NCBI GenBank assembly: GCA_019247495.1
Contig: JAFAOU010000014.1
Span: forward strand, 1 to 36,215
DNA: 36,215 nt
Direction: 5' to 3'
Source of the DNA: Acidobacteriota bacterium
GTDB lineage: Bacteria > Acidobacteriota > Thermoanaerobaculia > Gp7-AA8
Shown here in pieces: positions 14,678 through 21,451 of the stretch. Every line of letters begins with the position of its first letter. Within the stretch, counting starts at the first letter, position 1. The translations under genes were made by a program, and so were the position numbers. The notes under the pieces were generated by a model. The model had not been told where the DNA came from. It was given only the letters and a program-made list of their open reading frames with translations, and searched no databases.

Positions 14678-15928
14678 CTACTGCGCTGCGGTTTCACTCC
14701 ACCGCTTCGCGGCGCCATGCAACTCATCATCTGTCAAAACACGATTCGTCGACTTCGCGAGCTGGAAAATCTCCTTCGCCAGCCCTTCGTCTTGGGGATA
14801 GCCCTTCGCGTCGAGCCAGTAGATCACGTTCGAGAGTCCACACATCGGACCCACTTCGATGATCTGCTCGAGACCGAACATACCTGCCGGGACTCCCGAG
14901 TAAACGCGGTCGGCCAGCCACTCGCTTCCCTTTTTCTTCGCTTTGATGATGGCCGCGGCGTGAACCCCGGTTCCGGTGCGGAAGGCATCACGCCCGAAAA
15001 CGGGATACTGATCCGGCAGCGGAATGTGAACCGCCTCGGAGACAAAGCGCACGTACTCGGGCAGTTTCGTGAGGTCGTTGTCGATCCACTCCATCAGCTT
15101 CAGATTCACCATCAGCAGATCGATGGGCGTGTTGCCGACGCGCTCGCCGATCCCCGCCGCCGAACCGTGAATGCGATCCGCGCCCGCTTCGATCGCAGCG
15201 ATCGAGTTGATGACGCCGAGCCCGCGATCGCTGTGCCCATGCCAGTCGATCCTCACCTCGGGATTGACGCGATCGACGACCTCGCGCACGAACCGAATCA
15301 GATTGCGCACGCCCCACGGCGTGGCGTGCCCGACCGTGTCACAGACGCAGACCCGCTTCGCCCCCGCCTCGATCGCCGCCGTGTAGAGCTTCTCCACATC
15401 CTCCGGCTTGGCGCGCGTGGTGTCCTCGGTGACATACATGACCGGCAGCCCCTCGGTCACCGCAAACCGCACCGCCTTGGCCGACTGCTCGATGACCCAG
15501 TCGAGATCCCACTCCTCCGCAAACTGCCGGATCGGCGACGATCCGATGAATGTACACGCCTCGATCGGAATCCCGACGCGCTGCGAGATCTCGACGATCG
15601 GCCGGATGTCGTTCTCATGAGTCCGCGCCGCGCAATTCGCCGCGACCTTCAGCTTCGCATCGACGATCTCCCGCGCCAGCCGCTCCACCGACTTCTGCAC
15701 CTGCGGCCCCGCTCCCGGAAGCCCAATGTCCGAGGTATCGACTCCGATCTCATCCTGAAAATGCAGGATCCGAATCTTCTCCTCGATCGGAGGATCGGTC
15801 ACCGAAGGCGACTGCAACCCATCGCGCAACGTCTCATCATCAAACTGAATCTTCTTCGACGCCGGCCTGCCAGCCCGTTCGGAGCCGAGGTTCCAGTCGT
15901 AAATGAGGTCGTGAAGGGTGTCGGTCAT
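14678..15928 (-). CDS. 2-isopropylmalate synthase-like DRE-TIM metallolyase, short form
   Basis: Likely a Claisen-type acyl-CoA condensing enzyme of the isopropylmalate/homocitrate/citramalate synthase group, or a related lyase. The 416-residue TIM barrel starts with FDDETLRDGLQSPS (Arg35, Asp36, the DRE-type signature). Metal ligands His230 and His232 lie in DWHGHSDRGLG, followed by GSAAGIGERVGNTPIDLL. The C-terminal LeuA leucine-binding regulatory domain (about 110 residues) is missing, so feedback control by leucine is not expected. GLQ after RDG is more like HMG-CoA lyase than the GEQ of classical synthases, leaving the reaction open. The start at 15928 has a TATCAT ending 9 nt upstream and no Shine-Dalgarno. 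A 12-codon longer opening would run into the repeat. Confidence 0.85.
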   Translation of the reverse strand: MTDTLHDLIYDWNLGSERAGRPASKKIQFDDETLRDGLQSPSVTDPPIEEKIRILHFQDEIGVDTSDIGLPGAGPQVQKSVERLAREIVDAKLKVAANCAARTHENDIRPIVEISQRVGIPIEACTFIGSSPIRQFAEEWDLDWVIEQSAKAVRFAVTEGLPVMYVTEDTTRAKPEDVEKLYTAAIEAGAKRVCVCDTVGHATPWGVRNLIRFVREVVDRVNPEVRIDWHGHSDRGLGVINSIAAIEAGADRIHGSAAGIGERVGNTPIDLLMVNLKLMEWIDNDLTKLPEYVRFVSEAVHIPLPDQYPVFGRDAFRTGTGVHAAAIIKAKKKGSEWLADRVYSGVPAGMFGLEQIIEVGPMCGLSNVIYWLDAKGYPQDEGLAKEIFQLAKSTNRVLTDDELHGAAKRWSETAAQ

Positions 15929-15937
15929 CGGGCGTCG

Positions 15938-15943
15938 ATGATA
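15938..15943 (-). promoter_or_regulatory. Candidate -10 element of the isopropylmalate-synthase-like gene
   Basis: TATCAT on the minus strand ends 9 nt before the ATG at 15928, with no Shine-Dalgarno between. The -35 zone would fall in the inverted repeat that starts at 15955. Confidence 0.4.
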
Positions 15944-15954
15944 ACGCGACAGGG

Positions 15955-16040
15955 AACGGTTCACGCGGGGCTCGCGGAGAGGCGGAGAACAAATTCTTTT
16001 CTCCGCGTGCTCCGCCTCTCCGCTAGCTCCGCGTGACCGG
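15955..16040. repeat. Inverted repeat, CGCGGAG-rich arms, between divergent genes
   Basis: The left arm about 15955-15988 (TTCACGCGGGGCTCGCGGAG core) and the right arm about 15999-16040 (CTCCGCCTCTCCGCTAGCTC core) are imperfect complements. It belongs to the same family as 5236-5320: both begin with TTCACGCGGGG and end with CCGCGTGA. It occupies the divergent intergenic region, so it overlaps the likely promoters of both neighbours. Confidence 0.8.
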
Positions 16041-16059
16041 CTTAGTTGTTGCTCTCCCC

Positions 16060-17100
16060 ATGCTCGTGGTCGCTTTCGAAAAGGCTCCGCCTGACGCGCG
16101 GCTCGTGCTGCCGGTTCCCATTCGTGAGCTCGGACTGCGGCTGGAGGAATCGCCGGTCGCGGAGTACGTCCGCCGGTTGTACGAGGAGCTCGAGGCGGCT
16201 GGCCTTCATCACTACCGCCCGCGCTGCTACCTCTCCGACGAATGGGGCTGCCCTTCCGAGGAACCGGTCATCGGCATCCCCTTCTATCTCGGCGACCCGC
16301 GGGTGCGCCGCATCGAGGATGCCATCAACGACATCGAGAACGAGCGCGAGATCATGATGTATCTCCGCCACGAGGCAGGCCACGCCTTCAACTATGCGTA
16401 CGACCTCTATCGCACCGACGAGTGGCATGCGCTCTTCGGATCGTTCCGCCGTCCCTACCGCGACGACTATCCCTTCGTTCCCTTTTCGCGCGACTACGTG
16501 CGCCACATCCCCGGCTGGTATGCGCAGAAGCATCCTGATGAGGATTTCGCCGAGACGTTCGCAGTCTGGCTCGATCCCGACTCGCACTGGCACAGCCGCT
16601 ACGCAAACTGGGGAGCGATGCGCAAGCTGCTCTACATCGACCGGATCGCGCACGAGGTCGGCGACGTGCCGCCCCCACATCCCAGCGGCGAGACCGACGT
16701 CACCGTCGATGAGATGGAGCAGACCGTCGAGCAGTTCTACCGCGACGTTCACGCCGACGAGTCGGAGATGATCGCCGGCCTCGCGCTCGACACCGACTTG
16801 AGCGACATCTTCGTCGATCCCTCCCGCCGCCGCGAAGGGCTGGAGTACCGCCCTGCCGCGGAGCTGCTGGCCGAGCATCGCCGCGACATCATCGACAAGG
16901 TCAACGAATGGACCGGCGTCCGCCGCACGCTGGTGCGCGCGCTGGTCGTGGCCGCCGAGGAGCGCGTCCGCGAGCTCGGCCTGCTTGCGCAACGCGACCG
17001 CAGCCGCTCCGAAATGATCGAGCTCACTGTCTACATCACCGCGCTGTCGATGACCTTTCTCACCGGAAAGCGTCCGCTGCGCCACAGGAAGGTTCCATGA
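16060..17100 (+). CDS. Putative zinc metallopeptidase (HEXXH zincin)
   Basis: A 346-residue protein with the zinc-binding helix RHEAGHAFNYAY (His104, Glu105, His108) and a likely third ligand Glu165 in DEDFAETFAVWL, the arrangement of gluzincin-like putative zinc-binding peptidases. No signal peptide is clear; the N-terminus (MLVVAFEKAP) is short and soluble-looking, so a cytoplasmic location is likely. The C-terminal 150 residues are helical and charged, without known motifs. The ATG at 16060 is preferred to a GTG at 16033, which lies inside the repeat arm. The stop overlaps the start of the ATP-grasp gene (ATGA), so the products are made in step and probably act on the same peptide. The substrate is unknown. 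Confidence 0.75.
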   Translation: MLVVAFEKAPPDARLVLPVPIRELGLRLEESPVAEYVRRLYEELEAAGLHHYRPRCYLSDEWGCPSEEPVIGIPFYLGDPRVRRIEDAINDIENEREIMMYLRHEAGHAFNYAYDLYRTDEWHALFGSFRRPYRDDYPFVPFSRDYVRHIPGWYAQKHPDEDFAETFAVWLDPDSHWHSRYANWGAMRKLLYIDRIAHEVGDVPPPHPSGETDVTVDEMEQTVEQFYRDVHADESEMIAGLALDTDLSDIFVDPSRRREGLEYRPAAELLAEHRRDIIDKVNEWTGVRRTLVRALVVAAEERVRELGLLAQRDRSRSEMIELTVYITALSMTFLTGKRPLRHRKVP

Positions 17101-18116
17101 AAATCGCAGTGCTCTTCGGGCAGTTCGAAGACTACGAAGAACAGCCCGGCGCGGACCTCGAGGCCGCAAAGCCGAAACGGAAACGCCGGAAGAAAAAGAA
17201 GACGGACGTCGAGGCGATCACCGACTCCCTGCGCGAGCTGGGACACGACGCCAATCCCTTCCCGATCGACGGCCGTCCGCAGACGCTGGCCCGCTTGGCG
17301 CGCGCGGACGCCGATCTCTGTTTCAACCTCATCGAGTCGTACAACGGCGACGACACGATGGAGATGCACTTCGCCGCCTACCTCGACCTGATCGGCAAGC
17401 GCTACACCGGAGCCGGGCCGCAGGGGTCGTACCTGGCCATGGACAAGGGCATCGCCAAGACCATCATCCGCGACCACGGCCTCTTCACTCCCTACTCGAT
17501 GGTGGTCAACAAGGGTCTCGTCGGCCATGCGCAGGACATCCGTTTCCCGGTCATCGTCAAGCCGGCCACCGAGGATGCATCGAAAGGGATCGACGCCTCG
17601 GCGGTGGTGTCGTCGATCAAAGATCTATTCGAGCGGATCTCGTACATCCACGACGAGTTCGACGCCCCCGCGCTGATCGAGGAGTACATCGAAGGCCGCG
17701 AGATCTACGCCGCAGTCCTCGGCAACGAGCCCCCCGAGGCCTTGCCGCTGATCGAGCTGGACCTATCGAAGCTGCCGAAAGGAACCCCGAAGATCGCCAG
17801 CTACGAGGTGAAGTTCGACGAGAGCACCGAGGCCTACAAGAAGACGAGGTCAGCCCCCGCGCGCGACCTCGACGAGGATGTCGTCACCGAGATCCAGCGC
17901 GTAGCGATCACCGCCTTCCGCGCCCTCCACCTCCGCGACTACGCCCGCATCGACCTCCGCCTCGGCGCCAACGGCCGCATCTACCTCATCGAAGCCAACC
18001 CCAACCCCTGGCTCGACCCCATCGCCGAATTCGCGATGGCGGCTAAGGAGTCGGGCCGGTCCTACACGCAGATGATCGACACGATCGTAAAGGCGGCGGT
18101 GGGGCGGCGGAAGTAG
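17097..18116 (+). CDS. ATP-grasp ligase, D-Ala-D-Ala ligase-like
   Basis: A 339-residue ATP-dependent carboxylate-amine ligase. ATP-grasp features: FNLIESYNGDD at 76-86, MDKGIAKTIIRDHG at 115-128, nucleotide-loop VIVKPATEDASKG at 152-164, EEYIEGREIY at 195-204, and the metal-binding end DYARIDLR (Asp286) with YLIEANPNPWLD (Glu299, Asn301). Near the N-terminus there is a strongly basic stretch, KPKRKRRKKKK at 25-35, not found in ordinary Ddl enzymes to my knowledge. It is not a housekeeping ddl by context: it is coupled by ATGA overlap to a zinc peptidase rather than sitting in a cell-wall cluster. It may join an amino acid or peptide to an unknown acceptor. It converges with the gene ending at 18136. 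Confidence 0.82.
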   Translation: MKIAVLFGQFEDYEEQPGADLEAAKPKRKRRKKKKTDVEAITDSLRELGHDANPFPIDGRPQTLARLARADADLCFNLIESYNGDDTMEMHFAAYLDLIGKRYTGAGPQGSYLAMDKGIAKTIIRDHGLFTPYSMVVNKGLVGHAQDIRFPVIVKPATEDASKGIDASAVVSSIKDLFERISYIHDEFDAPALIEEYIEGREIYAAVLGNEPPEALPLIELDLSKLPKGTPKIASYEVKFDESTEAYKKTRSAPARDLDEDVVTEIQRVAITAFRALHLRDYARIDLRLGANGRIYLIEANPNPWLDPIAEFAMAAKESGRSYTQMIDTIVKAAVGRRK

Positions 18117-18135
18117 GAGGCGAGAGCCCCTTGCA

Positions 18136-18510
18136 TCATCGAGCCACTGGGGCGGAAGGCTCCTCAAGAAGCACCGTGGACCAAATCGTAACTTCCGTAA
18201 TCACGACGGCGAGAAGCGCGCTGAGGATGAGGCGTGTGTCGAGATACATCGCCGCGAGGCAACCAACGACGTCCACGACGACGCAGCCGAGCAGCATTGG
18301 CACACGATGCGAGGACGCGATACCGCGGAAAAGAAGTACGAGAATGACGTTTAAAAGCAACCGTCCGAAAACAAACCACGCCAAAGCCGCCGACGCAATC
18401 CCGACGGCATCCCGAATGCCGACAATTCTCATCGACGTCCCGCCCACCGTGGCGAGAAAGACGGGATAGAACAGAAGTGCGATCAGGCGGCGAAGCGTCT
18501 TTACGCGCAT
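18136..18510 (-). CDS. Small integral membrane protein, unknown
   Basis: A 124-residue hydrophobic protein with about four membrane segments: RRLIALLFYPVFLATVG near 7-23, GIASAALAWFVFGRLLLNVILVLLF near 36-60, VPMLLGCVVVDVVGCLAAMYL near 69-89, and LILSALLAVVITEVTIW near 93-109. I do not recognise the family. The ATG at 18510 was used; a GTG immediately upstream (18513) is also possible. It follows the methyltransferase gene on the same strand by 64 nt and may be co-transcribed with it. Confidence 0.6.
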   Translation of the reverse strand: MRVKTLRRLIALLFYPVFLATVGGTSMRIVGIRDAVGIASAALAWFVFGRLLLNVILVLLFRGIASSHRVPMLLGCVVVDVVGCLAAMYLDTRLILSALLAVVITEVTIWSTVLLEEPSAPVAR

Positions 18511-18574
18511 CACGGCTTTGACGAAGCGCGTGCAATCCGCGTTTCGGTCCGCCGCTCAGAAGCGGAGAAGGGCG

Positions 18575-19339
18575 TCAGGAGGTTTTGCGCGCGAGGAGCG
18601 TAACGGGGCGGAGTGAGCCGAACGTCACGATCGCGAGGAAGATCGACGCGATCGCTGATCCGACGGAGCGCGAGGTGCAGCCGGTTGCGGCGAAACTTTC
18701 GACGTATTCGCGGCCGTGGCGGATGTCGTCGATGATTGCCTCGCCGCCCGGTTTGAGGACGCGCGCGATTTCGCCGATGGCCTGGCGCCGTCCGGCCGCG
18801 TCGTAGACATTGTGGATGGCCGAACAGGAAACGATCACGTCGAACGTCGCGTCGGGGAACGGGATCTTGCGCATGTCCGCGGTCTGCACGTCGACGCGGT
18901 ACGCGACTCCCTCCGCTTCCGCATTCTGCATCGTCGCCTCGGGACGATTGCCAGACAGATCCTCGGCCTGCCAGAGATCGATGCCGGAGGCGCTGCCCGT
19001 TGTCAGGCGTTTCGCTGCGCCGACCAGCATCAGTCCGCGTCCGCAGCCGACGTCGAGTACGCGTTCGCTCCCGGTCCAGCGATGGTTGTCGAGCAACTGC
19101 TCGCGCGTGCGCATCTTGCCGATCTTGCTGTCGTACAGCATCCAGAGCGCCATCAGAAAGCAGCTGGCCGCGGGCCATGGCGCGATGTGCGAGAGCGGAA
19201 GGATCACGCCGCCGCCTCCGATGTTGCCGGACCACCAGCCCATTCGCGCCGTGATCCAAATGAGGAATCCGGCCACGGTCACGAGCAGCAGATTGCGGAT
19301 CACGCCGGGCGCATCGACGCCATAGTCGGGAGTCTTCAT
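18575..19339 (-). CDS. Membrane-anchored class I SAM-dependent methyltransferase
   Basis: A 254-residue protein with two N-terminal hydrophobic segments (about 12-30 and 55-69), followed by a Rossmann methyltransferase domain. Motif I is VLDVGCGRG at 94-102. Later come the acidic GIDLW motif, VQTADMRKIPFPDATFDVIVS and RVLKPGGEAIIDDI, all typical of ubiE/type-11 methyltransferases. The membrane anchor suggests a lipid-soluble substrate, but that is inference. The start at 19339 was chosen because TACAGT ends 6 nt upstream. A longer frame to 19438 would overlap the divergent peroxiredoxin start. No Shine-Dalgarno is visible. Confidence 0.82.
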   Translation of the reverse strand: MKTPDYGVDAPGVIRNLLLVTVAGFLIWITARMGWWSGNIGGGGVILPLSHIAPWPAASCFLMALWMLYDSKIGKMRTREQLLDNHRWTGSERVLDVGCGRGLMLVGAAKRLTTGSASGIDLWQAEDLSGNRPEATMQNAEAEGVAYRVDVQTADMRKIPFPDATFDVIVSCSAIHNVYDAAGRRQAIGEIARVLKPGGEAIIDDIRHGREYVESFAATGCTSRSVGSAIASIFLAIVTFGSLRPVTLLARKTS

Positions 19340-19345
19340 GACGTT

Positions 19346-19351
19346 ACTGTA
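19346..19351 (-). promoter_or_regulatory. Candidate -10 element of the methyltransferase gene
   Basis: TACAGT on the minus strand ends 6 nt before the ATG at 19339, a distance that places the transcript start at the start codon. The divergent peroxiredoxin gene starts at 19408. Confidence 0.4.
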
Positions 19352-19407
19352 GCGTTTTCGTCGGGCGCGCAGCCGATGTGCTAAAAGGCGCCGAGGAGCG
19401 ATTAACC

Positions 19408-19950
19408 ATGAAAACCATTGCCAATCTCGCAGCCGCATTGCTGCTCGCCACCGCAGCGTTTGCTGCCGACGTCCCCGCGCCCGCTCCGCCGGCCGAGGGA
19501 ACTGCGGCGCCGAAGTTCAACCTGCCGAGCCAGGATTCGCCGTCCGTTTCGCTCGATCAGTTCAAGGGCAAGTGGGTCGTCCTCTACTTCTACCCGAAGG
19601 ACTTCACCTCGGGGTGCACGCTCGAAGCGCACAACTTCCAGCGCGACCTTGCCAAGTACGAGGCCAAAAACGCGGTCATCGTCGGCGTCAGCGAAGACAA
19701 CGTCGAATCGCACAAGGGCTTCTGCACGAAAGAGGGACTCAGTTTCAAAGTCCTCGCCGACACGGCCGAGCACAACGTGGCCACGAACTACGGCTCGGTG
19801 ATGGTGCATGACGGCACGACCTACGCGTCGCGCAACACGTTCCTCATCGATCCGAACGGCGTGATCCGCAAGGTCTACCTGAAAGCGAAGCCGGCCACGC
19901 ACAGCGACGAGGTCCTGGCCGATCTCGATGCTCTGCAAGCGAAGAAATAG
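19408..19950 (+). CDS. Exported peroxiredoxin, BCP/PrxQ-type
   Basis: Thiol peroxidase of 180 residues that reduces peroxides, here in the periplasm. The signal peptide is LAAALLLATAAFA, with cleavage near residue 20, followed by a Pro/Ala-rich linker. The peroxidatic Cys70 lies in YPKDFTSGCTLEA, matching the PxxxTxxC motif. The resolving Cys of classical PrxQ, five residues on, is His here. Cys106 in KGFCTKEGL is the likely partner. The end has NTFLIDPNGVIRKVY, typical of the fold. The start at 19408 is supported by GGAG 9 nt upstream. A small basic protein gene follows after 26 nt. Confidence 0.92.
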   Translation: MKTIANLAAALLLATAAFAADVPAPAPPAEGTAAPKFNLPSQDSPSVSLDQFKGKWVVLYFYPKDFTSGCTLEAHNFQRDLAKYEAKNAVIVGVSEDNVESHKGFCTKEGLSFKVLADTAEHNVATNYGSVMVHDGTTYASRNTFLIDPNGVIRKVYLKAKPATHSDEVLADLDALQAKK

Positions 19951-19976
19951 CTGGTAAGGTGCGCGCGGAGGCTTTC

Positions 19977-20123
19977 ATGTCAAAGATCAATGGAGAAAAA
20001 GCGCGCGCCTCGATCGAGTCGCGCCGCCGTGCCGCGCAGCGCGAGAAGGATCGCGCGAAGAAGGCGGAGATCGCCGCGGCCACGGCCGCACATCCTGCTG
20101 CGAAGAAAAAGAACGCGAAGTAA
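19977..20123 (+). CDS. 48-residue Lys/Arg/Ala-rich protein
   Basis: A short reading frame (MSKINGEKARASIESRRRAA and onward, ending KKKNAK) with a strong GGAGG Shine-Dalgarno 5 nt before the ATG. It is rich in Lys, Arg, Ala and Glu, predicted to be one long amphipathic helix with a Lys-rich tail, and has no Cys or aromatic residue. It follows the peroxiredoxin gene by 26 nt on the same strand. I do not recognise it. Nucleic-acid binding or a ribosome-associated role would fit the composition, but that is a guess. Confidence 0.6.
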   Translation: MSKINGEKARASIESRRRAAQREKDRAKKAEIAAATAAHPAAKKKNAK

Positions 20124-20130
20124 AAACGCA

Positions 20131-20341
20131 CGAGCTTCGGCGGCTGTCTTCCTGAGCCGCCGAAGCTCGGAGGCGAAGCCGGAGCAGCGGAGGACGGTCG
20201 AAGGACCCCCAGCCGGTAGCCCCGGGCGGGCGGCGCGTAACATTCAAAGTCGCGCGATTTGAAAAAACGGTTAGCAGCGGGAGGTCCTTCGACCGTCCTT
20301 CGCTGCCTCGGCTTCGCCGACGCAAGCTCCGGCGGCTCAGG
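20131..20341. repeat. Large inverted repeat, about 57-bp arms, with nested hairpin
   Basis: The left arm 20151-20207 (starting CCTGAGCCGCCGAAGC, ending GGTCGAAGGACC) and the right arm 20283-20341 (starting GGTCCTTCGACCGTCC, ending CCGGCGGCTCAGG) are complementary over most of their length. A second hairpin is nested at the left: CGAGCTTCGGCGGC (20131-20144) with GCCGCCGAAGCTCG (20156-20169). The 75-nt loop is unlike the arms. The phrase CTCAGGATGACA at the right edge runs into the start region of the REC-EAL gene. I recall this phrase from intergenic repeats of several phyla. Confidence 0.85.
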
Positions 20342-20353
20342 ATGACAGCCCAA

Positions 20354-21451
20354 ATGCAGACACTCCTCGTCGTCGATGACGACCCCACCGTCGGACTCGG
20401 GCTCGCGGTTGCGCTCGAGCGCAACGGACGGCGCATCATCGTTTGCCGCGATCTCGAATCGGCGCAGATCATCCTCGGCTCTGAGCCGGTCACGGATATC
20501 GTCACGGACGTCAAGCTCTCCGGCCCGTTCCGTTTCGAAGGGCTGGACTTCATCACCGAGATCATGAGCGTCGCTCCCTCGGCGCGCGTGATCCTGATGA
20601 CCGGGCACAGCTCCGAAGAGTTGGTGGCCGAGGCCGAGCGCCGCGGCGCGGATGCGGTGTTGTCGAAACCGTTCGGCACCGAAGTCCTGGAGCCGCTGCT
20701 GAGCGACGCGTCCGGCGACGAGGTGCCATCGCTGGTGATGGTGCCGACGCTGGATGAGGTCATCGTCAGCGACGATCTGCGTCCGCGCTTTCAGCCGATC
20801 GTGTTGCTTGCCGATCGATCGATTCATGCGGTCGAGTCGCTGGCACGATACCGGGCCGGCGCACCATTCGTTCGTCCGGATTTGCTGTTCGAGTACGCGA
20901 CGCGGCGCAAGGATGTCGCCCGGCTCGAAGCGGCCTGTATCGAGACGACCATGCGCGCGGCGGTGACGTTTCCCGAATCGATTCGCCTGTTCCTCAACAT
21001 CCATCCCGCCGCGCTCGACGACATCGGCATCGCCGCGACGCTGGCGGCGTCCGCGCGGCAAAACGGAGTCCACCTCGCGCGGGTCGTGCTCGAAATCACC
21101 GAGCAGCAGGAGCTTCGCCAGACGCCTTCCCTCTTCGAGGCCATCGAACAACTTCGCAACCTCGGCGTCCGCTTCGCCTTCGACGACGTCGGCGTCGCCT
21201 ACTCGCATTTGCCGTTGATCGAGAAAATCCGTCCGGCGTATCTGAAGATCAGCCAGCTCTTCGGAACGCAATTCGAATCCGATCCGACCAAACTGAAGAT
21301 CATCCGCAACATCGTCGCGCTAGGCGTCGAGTTCGACTGCGACGTGATCATCGAAGGGATCGAGGATGCATCCTCCGAGATCGCCGCACGCGACCTCGGC
21401 ATCAAGTTCGGACAGGGGTATTTGTTCGGGCGGCCGGAGGATGCACCGTAG
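20354..21451 (+). CDS. Response regulator with EAL domain (cyclic-di-GMP phosphodiesterase-like)
   Basis: A 365-residue two-domain signalling protein. The receiver domain (about 1-118) has acidic residues VVDDD near 6-10, the phospho-acceptor Asp52 in IVTDVKLSG, MTGHSS and Lys105 in LSKPFG. The EAL domain (about 135-365) has ESLARYR (Glu161) in place of EALxR, LFLNIHP, EITEQQE, FAFDDVGVAYSHL, YLKIS, EGIE and GQGYLFGRP. The expected catalytic acids, Lys and Gln are all present, so hydrolysis of c-di-GMP is likely, controlled by phosphorylation. The ATG at 20354 was chosen because an in-frame ATG at 20342 belongs to the repeat. No adjacent sensor kinase was seen. The 3' end overlaps the convergent RND gene by 50 bp. 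Confidence 0.9.
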   Translation: MQTLLVVDDDPTVGLGLAVALERNGRRIIVCRDLESAQIILGSEPVTDIVTDVKLSGPFRFEGLDFITEIMSVAPSARVILMTGHSSEELVAEAERRGADAVLSKPFGTEVLEPLLSDASGDEVPSLVMVPTLDEVIVSDDLRPRFQPIVLLADRSIHAVESLARYRAGAPFVRPDLLFEYATRRKDVARLEAACIETTMRAAVTFPESIRLFLNIHPAALDDIGIAATLAASARQNGVHLARVVLEITEQQELRQTPSLFEAIEQLRNLGVRFAFDDVGVAYSHLPLIEKIRPAYLKISQLFGTQFESDPTKLKIIRNIVALGVEFDCDVIIEGIEDASSEIAARDLGIKFGQGYLFGRPEDAP

